A DNA stretch of 64,000 nt from Microglena sp. YARC (taxonomy: Eukaryota > Chlorophyta > Chlorophyceae > Chlamydomonadales > Chlamydomonadaceae), in NCBI GenBank assembly GCA_022414725.1, contig JAJSRW010000309.1, forward strand, positions 1 through 64,000, read 5' to 3'. The position numbers and the translations under genes were made by a program. Of the stretch, positions 28,201 through 36,129 are shown piece by piece; positions within the stretch are counted from its first letter, which is position 1; each line of letters starts with the position of its first letter. A model generated the notes under the pieces. That model did not search any database, had not been told where the DNA came from, and saw only the letters and a list, made by a program, of their open reading frames with translations.

Positions 28201-30327
28201 GGTAGGTGATACATGGTAGGTGATGGATGGTAGGTGATAGGTGGTAGGTGATACATGGTAGGTGATACATGGTAGGTGATAGGTGGTAGGTGATACATGG
28301 TAGGTGATGGATGGTAGATGATAGGTGGTAGGTGATATGGTAGGTGATACATGGTAGGTGATGGATGGTAGATGATAGGTGGTAGGTGATACATGGTAGG
28401 TGATGGGTGGTAGGTGATAGGTGGTAGGTGATACATGGTAGGTGATGGGTGGTAGGTGATGGGTGGTAGGTGATACATGGTAGGTGATGGGTGGTCGGTG
28501 ATGGATGGTAGATGATAGGTGGTAGGTGATACATGGTAGGTGATGGGTGGTGGTGATGGTAGATGATAGTGGTAGGTGATACATGGTAGGTGATGGATGG
28601 TAGATGATAGTGGTAGGTGATACATGGTAGGTGATGGTGTGTAGATGATAGGTGGTAGGTGATACATGGTAGGTGATGGATGGTAGGTGATAGGTGGTAG
28701 GTGATACATGGTAGGTGATGGGTGGTAGATGATAGGTGGTAGGTGATACATGGTAGGTGATGGGTGGTAGGTGATGGTGGTAGATGATAGGTGGTAGGTG
28801 ATACATGGTAGGTGATGGTATGGGATGGTAGATGATAGGTGGTAGGTGATACATGGTAGGTGATGTGGTAGATGGATGTAGGTGATAGGTGGTAGGTGAT
28901 ACATGGTAGTGATGGATGGTATGGTGATGGATGGTAGATGATAGGTGGTAGGTGATACATGGTAGGTGATGGGTGGTAGATGAATAGGTGGTAGGTGATA
29001 CATGGTAATGGGGTGGTAGTGATGGTGGTAGGTGATACATGGTAGGTGATGGTGGTAGGTGATAGTGGTAGGTGATACATGGTAGGTGATGGAGGTGGGT
29101 GGTAGGTGATAACATGGTAGGTGATGGATGGTAGATGATAAGGTGGTAGGTGATCATGGTAGGTGATGGATGGATGGTAGATGATAGGTGGTAGGTGATA
29201 CATGGTAGGTGATGGGTGGTGGGTGATGGATGGTAGATGATAGGTGGTAGGTGATACATGGTAGGTGATGGGTGATAGGTGATAGGTGGTTGGTTATACA
29301 TGGTAGGTGATGGGTGGTAGGTGATGGATGGTAGATGATAGGTGGTAGGTGATACATGGTAGGTGATGGATTGGTAGATGATAGGTGGTAGGTGATACAT
29401 GGTAGGTGATGGATGGTATGTGATAGGTGGTAGGTGAACATGGTAGGTGATGGATGGTAGATGATAGGTGGCACATGGTAGGTGATGGATGGTAGATGAT
29501 AGGTGGTAGGTGATACATGGTAGGTGATACATGGTGGTGATGGATGGTAGATGATAGGTGGTAGGTGATACATGGTAGGTGATGGATGGTAGATGATAGG
29601 TGGTAGGTGATACATGGTAGGTGATGGATGGTAGATGATAGGTGGTAGGTGATACATGGTAGGTGATACATGGTAGGTGATGGATGGTAGATGATAGGTG
29701 GTAGGTGATACATGGTAGGTGATGGATGGTAGATGATAGGTGGTAGGTGATACATGGTAGGTGATGGATGGTAAGATGATAGGTAGGTGATACATGGTAG
29801 GTGATGGGTGGTAGGTGATAGGTGGTAGGTGATACATGGTAGGTGATGGATGGTAGGTGATAGGTGGTAGGTGATACATGATAGGTGATACATGGTAGGT
29901 GATGGATGGTAGATGATAGGTGGTAGGTGATACATGGTAGGTGATGGGTGGTAGGTGATGGATGGTAGATGATACATGGTAGGTGATGGGTTGTAGGTGA
30001 TGGATGGTAGATGATAGGTGGTAGGTGATACATGGTAGGTGATGGATGGTAGATGATAGGTGGTAGGTGATACATGGTAGGTGATGGATGGTAGATGATA
30101 GGTGGTAGGTGATACATGGTAGGTGATGGGTGGTAGGTGATAGGTGGTAGGTGATACATGGTAGGTGATGGGTGGTAGGTGATGGATGGTAGGTGATAGG
30201 TGGTAGGTGATACATGGTAGGTGATGGATGGTAGGTGATAGGTGGTAGGTGATACATGGTAGGTGATGGGTGGTAGGTGATAGGTGGTAGGTGATACATG
30301 GTATGTGATGGGTGGTAGGTGATACGT
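1246..30327. repeat. Satellite A, 14-bp monomer in a 42-bp higher-order unit
   Basis: About 29 kb of tandem repeat. The 42-bp unit is three related 14-mers: GGTGGTAGGTGATA, then CATGGTAGGTGATG, then either GATGGTAGATGATA or GGTGGTAGGTGATA. The two forms of the third 14-mer alternate irregularly along the array. Extra or missing monomers (for example two CATGGTAGGTGAT monomers in a row near 7762, 8001 and 10102) and 2-10 bp deletions at monomer joins interrupt the phase. The plus strand has almost no C apart from one CAT per unit, so the minus strand lacks TAA, TAG and TGA in all three frames; the very long minus-strand reading frames over this array are artefacts. Repeat purity is low at 1246-5500, high at about 5500-28500, and lower again to 30327. 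Confidence 0.97.
3960..4420. other. Non-satellite patch inside the worn edge of satellite A
   Basis: Satellite words thin out here and are replaced by unrelated, mostly purine-rich sequence, for example around 4080-4200 and 4345-4405, before the array resumes. The patch has C-containing words that are rare elsewhere in the array. No gene or element is recognisable. It may be an older insertion worn down by mutation, or poor consensus sequence. Confidence 0.45.
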
Positions 30328-30330
30328 GAC

Positions 30331-30390
30331 AGTCGTTGCATCAGATTCCCCCGGGCTGCAGTAGCCACTGGGCTCGCCTTGGTCTTCGCC
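30331..30390 (-). pseudogene. Second copy of exon E5, truncated against satellite A
   Basis: This is a diverged copy of E5. A 3' splice site (CTCGCAG) precedes codons reading AKTKASPVATAARGNLMQRL after the split arginine codon, compared with AQIKASPVAAAAEWNLMRRR in E5. The copy ends within about ten bases of the first clean satellite A unit. A weak donor-like GTATCA lies at the join. The spacer between the two copies (30391-30479) is itself worn satellite-like DNA. It is either a duplicated exon or an exon broken by the satellite. Confidence 0.4.
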
Positions 30391-30479
30391 CTGCGAGGAT
30401 GATGATAAATGCTGGGTAATAGATGGTAGGGGATGGATAGTAGGTGAAAGATGGTAGGTGATGGGTGTTGCGCTTCAGG

Positions 30480-30539
30480 CGGCGACGCATCAAATTCCAT
30501 TCGGCTGCAGCAGCCACAGGGCTGGCCTTTATCTGTGCC
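30480..30539 (-). CDS. Candidate exon E5 of the minus-strand gene
   Basis: A 3' splice site CCTGCCAG (AG at 30541-30540) precedes sequence that, entered with two bases carried from E4 (AG|G = Arg), reads AQIKASPVAAAAEWNLMRRR and then LKR. The phase fits the exit phase of E4 exactly, giving HGYR followed by AQIK. No GT donor occurs on the minus strand in the roughly 70 bases after it, so the exon may be truncated or may read into satellite-like DNA. In large BIRC6-like ubiquitin-conjugating enzymes, as I remember them, a similar Leu/Arg-rich stretch lies just before the catalytic UBC domain; that domain is not visible here and would have to lie beyond satellite A. Confidence 0.4.
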
Positions 30540-30639
30540 CTGGCAGGATGATGGTACAGGCTAGGTGATTGGTGGTAGGTGATAGACTGATATCATATGA
30601 CTGTATGAGTGAAGGTTTTAGTGTAAATGGCTTTAGACT

Positions 30640-30657
30640 CCCCCCCCCCCCCCCCCC
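30640..30657. repeat. C homopolymer, 18 bases
   Basis: A run of 18 C follows CTTTAGACT and is continued by a C/T-rich tail. On the minus strand it lies just downstream of the donor of the partial E4 copy, so it would be intronic G-tract sequence. The true length is uncertain because homopolymers are error-prone. Confidence 0.9.
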
Positions 30658-30669
30658 TCCCCCTCATAC

Positions 30670-30735
30670 CTTAATCCGTGCACGAAAAGCAGCTGAGCCT
30701 CCAGGAGTAGAAGCGGCTGCATCACCCCCACATAA
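30670..30735 (-). pseudogene. Partial duplicate of the 3' end of exon E4
   Basis: About 65 bp repeat the end of E4, reading LEAQLLFVHGLR where E4 has LESQLLSMHGYR. The donor is also kept (TAAG|GTATGAG, with GT at 30669-30668). The downstream word ATATGACT(G)..ATGAGTGAAGG recurs at 30594-30615 and 30738-30758, so the duplicated block is about 145 bp and includes intron sequence. It lacks the 5' part of the exon and so would need its own acceptor to be used. Confidence 0.55.
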
Positions 30736-30822
30736 ACATATGACTGCATGAGTGAAGGGATGCGTGTTTAGGACTTGAGACTCCCCCACCCTACCCACCC
30801 CCGCCTCCCCACCCCCTCATAC

Positions 30823-31316
30823 CTATACCCGTGCATCGAGAGCAGTTGAGACTCCAGGAGCAGCAGCGGCTGCATCACCTCCACGTAATCATCTTGCCTC
30901 TGTTGCTGTTGCTGCTGCCGCTGTTGCTGCTGCCGCTGTTGCTGCTGCTGCTGAGCCAGGTCAGGCCAGGAGAAGCTGCCACTAGCATCCCCACCGTCTC
31001 CTCCCGCCTTAGTGCCGTTTCTGAGCACTTGCTCCCCGCTCGCACTCGCTAGTCCACTGCTGCTTGCCCCCACTGCATGTCTCCCTTGCTGTTGCTCATG
31101 CTCCTCATGCAGCCCCCACTCCTCAGCCTGGTCCCTGCTCCCAGCTGCGCCCAGCATGCCACCTTCATCACAGCTCTTGCCTAGACTTAGCTTCCATAGC
31201 GCCACAGCCTCAGTCACATCCTCTGCCAGGCTGGACAGCTCCAGTGCCATGCTCAGAGCACCCGTCACCTCCTCGTCCTCATCCTGACCCAGCTCTTGGC
31301 CGCTGCGCTTATACAC
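30823..31316 (-). CDS. Candidate exon E4, acidic/Gln-rich then conserved C-terminal stretch
   Basis: The 494-nt exon begins after CTTAG (AG at 31318-31317), preceded on the minus strand by a strongly C/T-rich tract, and ends at TATAG|GTATGAGG (GT at 30822-30821). The open frame starts at once with VYKRSGQELGQDEDEE, without an in-frame ATG start, which suits an internal exon. About 164 residues follow: an acidic N-terminal part (8-14), a helical-looking VALWKLSLGK (about 39-48), a Ser/Gly-rich middle, three Gln runs broken by Arg (about 118-140), then DDYVEVMQPLLLLESQ and LLSMHGYR. The last part recalls the region before the UBC domain of BIRC6-like ubiquitin-conjugating enzymes; this is a memory-based guess. 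The exit phase matches E5. Partial copies of its two ends lie on either side. Confidence 0.5.
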
Positions 31317-31320
31317 CTAA

Positions 31321-31545
31321 GTAGGGGGGTGGGCAGGGGGGGAGTAGGAGTGTGTAGGAGTGGGTAGGTAGAAGGGGTGGGTAGGGGGGTGGGTAGGGGG
31401 GCGGGTAGGGGGGAGTAGGGGGGCGGATAGGGGGTGAGTAGGGGGGTGAGTAGGGAGGCGGGTAGGGGGTGGTTAGGGGGTGAGTAGGGAGGCGAGTAGG
31501 GGGTGGTTAGGGAGGTTAGTAGGGAGGCGAGTAGGGGGGTGGGTA
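31321..31545. repeat. G-rich minisatellite, TAGGGGGG(T/C)GGG units
   Basis: Irregular repeats of TAGGGGGGTGGG, TAGGGGGGCGGG and TAGGGAGGCGAG fill the space between the partial and the full copy of E4. On the minus strand this is a C/T-rich tract directly upstream of the E4 acceptor, so it can serve as a polypyrimidine tract. The plus strand has many closely spaced runs of 4-6 G, which favours G-quadruplex formation. Confidence 0.85.
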
Positions 31546-31552
31546 GGCTCGA

Positions 31553-31632
31553 TAGCCCCAGTGCCATGCTCAGAGCGCCTGTCACCTCATAGTCCTCATC
31601 CTGGCCCAGCTCTTGGCCGCTGCGCTTCCTGG
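31553..31632 (-). pseudogene. Partial duplicate of the 5' end of exon E4
   Basis: About 75 bp repeat the start of E4: ARKRSGQELGQDEDYEVTGA then LSMALGLSS, against YKRSGQELGQDEDEEVTGA then LSMALELSS. It too is preceded by CTTAG (AG at 31634-31633). The copy then runs into the G-rich minisatellite. A possible donor, GAG|GTGACA, lies inside the copied sequence. It could be a decoy or alternative acceptor exon, or a dead fragment from slippage. Confidence 0.5.
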
Positions 31633-31694
31633 CTAAGGTGGAGATCCGAGCTCGGATAGAGGATCAATTTGCTGGAATTTGTCCTGGGAATTCA

Positions 31695-31712
31695 CCCCCC
31701 CCCCCCCCCCCC
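31695..31712. repeat. C homopolymer, 18 bases
   Basis: A second run of exactly 18 C, flanked by TTCA and TCCC. It lies upstream of the partial E4 copy in minus-strand terms. The consensus length is uncertain. Confidence 0.9.
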
Positions 31713-31757
31713 TCCCGAAAGTTGGGGGCATCATTGCTACTGTTTTCTTTTTGTAAC

Positions 31758-31788
31758 GCGTCGCCATTCCGTCGCTGCATGGCGACGC
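31758..31788. other. Perfect 10-bp hairpin
   Basis: GCGTCGCCAT (31758-31767) is the exact reverse complement of ATGGCGACGC (31779-31788), with an 11-base loop. It sits just before the dispersed repeat at 31797 and may be part of it. The second copy of that repeat has a different stem, 9 bp, of GCGTCGCA/TGCGACGC type. Confidence 0.7.
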
Positions 31789-31796
31789 ATGGGTCC

Positions 31797-31908
31797 GGCT
31801 AAACTAGTCAGAAATGCCCCCCCAAACCCCTTGGGCTATGCGCTCTGCAGGGTTCAGTGGGCAGCGCGTCGCACTGGGGTCGCACCTGAGTTGCTCCATT
31901 TGCGACGA
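31797..31908. repeat. Dispersed repeat R1, copy 1
   Basis: This copy shares the start GGCTAAACTAGTCAGAAATG, a C-rich middle, GCAGCGCGTCGCAC and the end TTTGCGACG with the copy at 36130-36248 in the same orientation. Both copies happen to be open in one plus-strand frame (AKLVRNAPPN here, AKLVRNGPSK there, then ARRTG in both). Such short frames may be predicted as small proteins in related genomes, but the sharply bounded, twice-repeated sequence with hairpins is better read as a small non-autonomous element. Family unknown. Confidence 0.6.
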
Positions 31909-32153
31909 AACGCGCGGAGGAAAACCCTTAAAAAGTATCACCACTCGCATAAGATCATAGCATGATACTACGGTGACTATAGCTAGCTCCGGCTTACGCT
32001 GTGGTGTCCTTAACATCACGTCCTGTGAGTAACTGTTTTACACGGACGTAACAATTTAAATTCAAATTTCAAGAGCATGATCGTATGCAAGTGGTGATAC
32101 TTGTCTTCCTAGGCAGAGTTTAAAGACTTGACCTGGACAACATTTTTTAATCT
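31909..32153. other. Unique spacer, nothing recognised
   Basis: About 245 bp of ordinary sequence between dispersed repeat R1 and the first CTG-linked module. I see no open frame, RNA gene or repeat of note. Confidence 0.5.
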
Positions 32154-33011
32154 GCAACGGGGTCCTTGTAATAAAGCGTACGTTTTATTTATGAATTGTA
32201 ACTTTCACATCCCTTGTGGACTCCTAACTGACACTGTGTGTTGAGGCGCTTGAGGACACCCATGAGGCTTTTACTGCTGCTGCTGCTGCTGCTGCTGCTA
32301 GTGCCAGGAACAGTCATCTGCTGCTGCTACTGCCGGCTGCTGCTGCTGCTGCTGCAGCGGGATCCTCGATATAAAGCGTACGATTTATTATGTATTGTGA
32401 CTTTAACAACCCTTGTGGACACCTCCCTGACACTGTGTGCTGAGGCGCTTGAGGAAACCCAGGACCTGCTGTTGCTGTTGCTGCCGGCTGCTGCTGCTGC
32501 AACGGGTCCTTGTAATAAAGAGTACTATTTATTTGTGTATTGTTACTTTCACAACCCTTGTGGACACCTACCTAGCATTGTGTGTTGAGGCGCTTGAGGA
32601 CGCCCATGAGGCTGTTGCTGCTAGTGTATGTGCTAGGACCTGGACCTGCTGCTGCTGGTGCTGCTGCTGCTAGTGCATGTGCTAGGACCTGGACCTGCTG
32701 CTGCTGGTGCTGCTGCTGCTGCTAGTGTACGTGCTAGGACCTGGACCTGCTGCTGCTGGTGCTGCTGCTGCTAGTGCATGTGCTAGGACCTGGACCTGCT
32801 GCTACTGGTGCTGCTGCTGCTAGTGCATGTGCTAGGACCTGGACCTGCTGCTGCTGGTGCTGCTGCTGCTAGTGCCAGGCCCAGGACCTGTCGCTGGTGT
32901 CAGGTCTTTGTAATAAAGCGCACTATTTGTTTTGTTTTTTAACTTTTGCAGCCCTTGTGGACACCTACCTGACACTGTGTGTAAAGGGGCTTGACAACAC
33001 CTATGAGGCTG

Positions 33012-33043
<32 letters not shown>

Positions 33044-33360
33044 AGTGCATGTGCATGTGCTAGGACCTGGACCTGGACCTGGACCTGCTGCTGCTGCTGC
33101 TAGTGTTTTTGCCAGGATCAGGACCTGCTGTTGCTGTCGCTGCTGCAACGGGGCCTCGTAATAAAGTGTATGATTTATTTATCTACTGTAACTCTCACAA
33201 CCCTTGTGGACTCCTACCTGGCACTGTGTGTTGAGGCGCTTGAGGACACCTATGAGGCTGCTGCTGCTGCTGCTAGTGCTGCTAGTGCTTGTGCCAGCAC
33301 CAGGAACTGCTGCTGCTGCCGGCTGCTGCTGCTGCTGCCGGGCGGTTGCTGCTGCAACAG
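32154..33360 (+). repeat. Five exon-like modules joined by CTG repeats
   Basis: A block of about 115 bp occurs five times, starting near 32154, 32354, 32499, 32898 and 33144. Each block runs from GGGTCCTTGTAATAAAG through an AT-rich stretch to CCCTTGTGGACACC and ends GAGGCTG, then enters CTG microsatellite. Read on the plus strand the blocks give LVDTYLTLCVEALEDTYEA with copy-specific changes; copy 1 has a stop (TAA) in place of the Tyr codon. Copy 4 alone has a strong 3' splice site, a T-rich tract then TTTTGCAG, at 32931-32950; the others have CACAA there. This looks like an exon and its acceptor duplicated in tandem together with an expanded CTG tail. The Leu-rich and Gln-rich frames over the CTG tracts are not genes. 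Confidence 0.7.
32615..32890 (+). repeat. 49-bp minisatellite within the CTG module array
   Basis: About six copies of a 49-bp unit, CTAGTGCATGTGCTAGGACC then TGGACCTGCTGCTGCTGG then more CTG, lie between modules 3 and 4. Copies differ mainly by whole CTG triplets and by C/T at the CATG/TATG site. The reverse complement of this unit occurs in the CAG arrays at 35.7-37.5 kb. Confidence 0.8.
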
Positions 33361-34660
33361 GGTCTTCGTCAGATCGGATGGTGAAGACTTCCACCAATTC
33401 CACGCTTGACCCAAGGAGCCTGTGGTTGGGTCGGTTGGGTTGGTTGGGTTGGTTGGGTTGGTTGGGTTGGTTGGGTTGGTTGGGTTGGTTGGGTTGGTTG
33501 GGTTGGTTGGGTTGGTTGGGTTGGTTGGGTTGGTGGAGGATTTGGGTTGACCAATTCAACGCTTGACCCAAGGAGCCTGTGGTTGGGTCGGTTGGGTCGG
33601 TTGGGTTGGTGGAGGATTTGGGTTGACCAATTCAACGCTTGACCCAAGGAGCCTGTGGTTGGGTCAGTTGGGTCGGTTGGGTTGGTTGGGTTGGTGGAGG
33701 AGTTGGGTTTACCAATTCAACGCTTGACCCAAGGAGCCTGTGGTTGGGTCGGTTGGGTCGGTTGGGTCGGTTGGGTTGGTGGAGGATTTGGGTTGACCAA
33801 TTCAACGCTTGACCCAAGGAGCCTGTGGTTGGGTCAGTTGGGTCGGTTGGGTTGGTTGGGTTGGTGGAGGAGTTGGGTTTACCAATTCCACGCTTGACCC
33901 AAGGAGCCTGTGGTTGGGTCGGTTGGGCCGGTTGGGTCGGTTGGGTCGGTTGGGTCGGTTGGGTCGGTTGGGTTGGTTGGGTTGGTGGAGGAGTTGGGTC
34001 GACCAATTCCACGCTTGACCCAAGGAGCCTGTGGTTGGGTTGTTTGGGTCGTTTGGGTCGTTTGGGTCGTTTGGGTCGTTTGGGTCGTTTGGGTCGTTTG
34101 GGTCGTTTGGGTTGGTGGAGGAGTTGGGTCGACCAATTCCACGCTTGACCCAAGGAGCCTGTGGTTGGGTCGGTTGGGTCGGTTGGGTCGGTTGGGTCGG
34201 TTGGGTCGGTTGGGTCGGTTGGGTTGGTGGAGGAGTTGGGTCGACCAATTCCACGCTTGACCCAAGGAGCCTGTGGTTGGGTCGGTTGGGTCGTTTGGGT
34301 CGTTTGGGTCGGTTGGGTCGGTTGGGTTGGTTGGGTTGGTGGAGGAGTTGGGTCGACCAATTCCACGCTTGACCCAAGAAGCCTGTGGTTGGGTCAGTGG
34401 AGGAGTTGGGTCGGCTGGGTCGGTTGAGTTGGTGGAGGAGTTGGGTCGTTTGGGATGTTTGGGTCGTCTGGGTCAGTTGGGTCAGTTGGGTGGTTTGGGT
34501 CGGTTGGGTCGGTTGGGTCAGTGGAGGAGTTGGGTCAGTTGGGTCGGTTGGATTGGTGGAGGATTCGGGTCGGTTGGGTCAGTTCGGTGGAGGATTTGGG
34601 TCGGTTGGGTGTGGGTCGGTGGAGGAGTTGGGTGGAGGGATTAGGTGGAAGAGTTGAGGG
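33361..34660. repeat. Nested minisatellite: 76-bp frame with variable 9-bp inserts
   Basis: The conserved word CGCTTGACCCAAGGAGCCTG starts at 33403, 33560, 33636, 33721, 33806, 33891, 34012, 34142, 34254 and 34366 (last copy with one change). The spacings are 157, 76, 85, 85, 85, 121, 130, 112 and 112, so every unit is 76 bp plus a multiple of 9. The 9-bp unit is GGTTGGGTT, GGTTGGGTC or GTTTGGGTC, usually uniform within one unit. From about 34380 the pattern breaks down into single 9- to 15-bp words and fades by 34660. Because 9 is a multiple of three, both strands show long low-complexity frames, which I reject as genes. Confidence 0.9.
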
Positions 34661-34952
34661 TTGAGGGTGAGGGTTGGGTGGGCGAGTTGAGATGAGAATG
34701 AGGGAGATAAGTCCTAGGCAGCGTTGCAAGTGACGCGGAAAATTGGCGGAGAGAGTTATTGGAGCAACAGGTGGCAACAGAATTTAGCGGATACAAGCCA
34801 GTTAGTTATGAGACAGTTGGCTGACGTGTCAGGCTTCGTCTCGGTCACACGTCGGTTGGTCAAACGGACTACGGGATGACACTGGGGGCTCCGGCACCCC
34901 GCCAAAAAGGGATGGGGAGCAAACTTCACCCAGGTGCGTACATACTCCTGTC
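34661..34952. other. Unique spacer, nothing recognised
   Basis: About 290 bp without clear repeats after the G/T-rich minisatellite. It contains short open frames only and a GC-rich stretch near 34870-34915. No gene or regulatory site could be supported. Confidence 0.5.
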
Positions 34953-35154
34953 AAAAAAAAACGATAACGCCTGATGGGGCGTGGTTTTAAGGGAACCCAT
35001 CGTATGCGGGCAGAGAACGGTCTACCACCTCAACTGGACAAGCTACCATCACGGTTGAAAACAACCTGCAACGCTCAGCGTGACCGTAGGGGGAATCGAA
35101 CCCCCGACCCTGCTTTGTTTAAGCAATTTGGTGTACCACTAGACCTATCGTATC
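34953..35154 (-). mobile_element. tRNA-like sequence, possible tRNA-derived SINE
   Basis: On the minus strand, 35154-35081 has tRNA features: a T arm of GGGGG-TTCGATT-CCCCC (35105-35089) with a perfect B-box GGTTCGATTCC, and a D-arm-like TAGGTCTAGTGGTACACC (35147-35130) resembling an A-box. The anticodon region can form TTGCT/AGCAG around TAAACAA, but position 33 is not U. Only four of seven acceptor pairs form (GATACGA with TACGGTC, counting one G-U), so this is not a working tRNA. The sequence continues about 130 bp to a run of nine T (34961-34953), a possible Pol III terminator. That is the layout of a tRNA-derived SINE; no clear target-site duplication was seen. A lone tRNA pseudogene is the alternative. 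Confidence 0.4.
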
Positions 35155-35223
35155 ACTGAAACGGTTTTTTTTCACTCATGCCCACAGTACCCATATCTTC
35201 CGCGCACTTCTCAGCTACCAAAT

Positions 35224-35491
35224 GGGATAAGGATGGGTTACGCCAATCGGGAGAAGTTCGAGTCCCACTGCCGGAAGACAGTGGGTTCGAAGTCCGTTCC
35301 CTCGGGGGCGGTGGTGTTTCCACTGCCAGGATAAGTGCCCATTGTAATCTTCATAAGGATAAGTGGCCATTGTAATCTTTCTTTAATGGGAGTTCGAACC
35401 CCATTGCCGGAAGACAGTGGGCGTATCGAGTCCGTTCTTTCGAGGGCGGTGGTGTTCCAACGCCAGGGCAAGTGCCACTTGTAATATTTCT
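35224..35491. repeat. Two-copy tandem duplication of about 137 bp with a hairpin
   Basis: 35224-35354 and 35355-35491 share AGTTCGA(G/A)(T/C)CCCA, GCCGGAAGACAGTGGG, GGGCGGTGGTGTT and a tail like AAGTGCCCATTGTAAT. Each copy has a 7-bp stem: 35265-35271 with 35280-35286 (CCCACTG/CAGTGGG), and 35400-35406 with 35415-35421 (CCCATTG/CAGTGGG, one G-U pair). The GTTCGA words resemble a Pol III B-box, so a relation to tRNA-like elements such as the neighbour at 34953-35154 is possible. No coding function is evident. Confidence 0.65.
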
Positions 35492-35698
35492 TCTGAGAAA
35501 CCGCTGGTAGCTGAATGCCCTTCTCTTCGTCGCCAGGCGGCCGAATCCAAAAAGGAAAGAAGAGCGATACTTAGTTTTCGTCCTCTCCGTCCGCCAACCC
35601 AATTTTAGGTGGAAAAACAATTCGATGAAATCCACAACATCAGGTGCTACAAAACCATGAAACCAGATTTTGATCCTTTTTTGAAGGTGCCCTAGTAA
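35492..35698. other. Spacer with a short basic open stretch on the minus strand
   Basis: Between the tandem duplication and the CAG array, the minus strand is open through about 35650-35500 and reads, among others, FIELFFHLKLGWRTERTK and SSFLFGFGRLATKRRAF. It has no clear splice sites or start, and I do not recognise it. It may be a transposon remnant or chance. Confidence 0.3.
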
Positions 35699-35720
35699 CA
35701 AGCTGGTGATGGGGCCTGGG

Positions 35721-35965
35721 TAGTGCTTGAGCAGCAGCAGCAACAGCAGCAACAGCAGCAGCAGCAACACAATGCACCTGAGCAGATTCATCAATCTGAT
35801 CAGCGGCAACAACAACAAAGATTACATAGTGACAGCAAGAGGAACAGCAGCAGCAGCAGCCACAGGAACAGCAACAGCAGGTCCTGGTCCTAGCACAAAC
35901 ACTAGCAGCAGCAGCAACAGGAACAGCAACAGCAGGTCCTGGTCCTGGCACAAACACTAGCAGCA
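35721..35965. repeat. CAG/CAA array carrying a partial copy of exon E2's 3' end
   Basis: CAGCAGCAA tracts and the word CAGGTCCTGGTCCT(A/G)GCACAAACACTAG make up this array. At 35778-35809 lies a partial copy of the 3' end of E2 with its donor (minus strand CTGCTCAG|GTGCATT, GT at 35777-35776). The array is bracketed by imperfect direct repeats, AAGCTGGTGATGGG(G/A)CCT at 35700 and 35982, suggesting that the whole segment was duplicated or inserted as a block. Confidence 0.7.
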
Positions 35966-36129
35966 GTTTATGCCCTACTAGAAAGCTGGTGATGGGACCT
36001 CGGTAGAGCTTGCTCCAGAGTTCTGCATGTGTATGTACGTTACAGTTCAGGGGGAGGCCATATAGGCTGAAAGGACTTGCCCGACCGTGATAGGAAGGGA
36101 TTAAAGTACTGCAAAACGCGCGTTCTAAT
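35966..36129. other. Unique spacer, nothing recognised
   Basis: Apart from the direct repeat near 35982-36011 this stretch shows no gene-like or repeat features. Confidence 0.5.

Noticed and set aside
31669..31965. Small protein of about 98 codons reading AKLVRN near its centre
   Set aside because: Most of it lies in poly-C, the hairpin and dispersed repeat R1, which occurs again at 36130; better explained as a repeated element.
32238..33104. Leu-rich and Ala-rich small proteins in the CTG arrays
   Set aside because: Frames come from CTG triplets and switch strand and frame freely. Only the LVDTYL block shows any protein-like pattern, and it is treated as an exon-like repeat.
33361..34660. 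Gly-Trp-Val and Pro-Thr-Gln repeat proteins on both strands
   Set aside because: They are translations of a 9-bp minisatellite on both strands; copy-number steps of 9 bp keep frames open without selection.
35081..35154. Functional tRNA gene on the minus strand
   Set aside because: The T arm is excellent, but the acceptor stem fails at three positions and the anticodon loop lacks U33, so no anticodon could be assigned.
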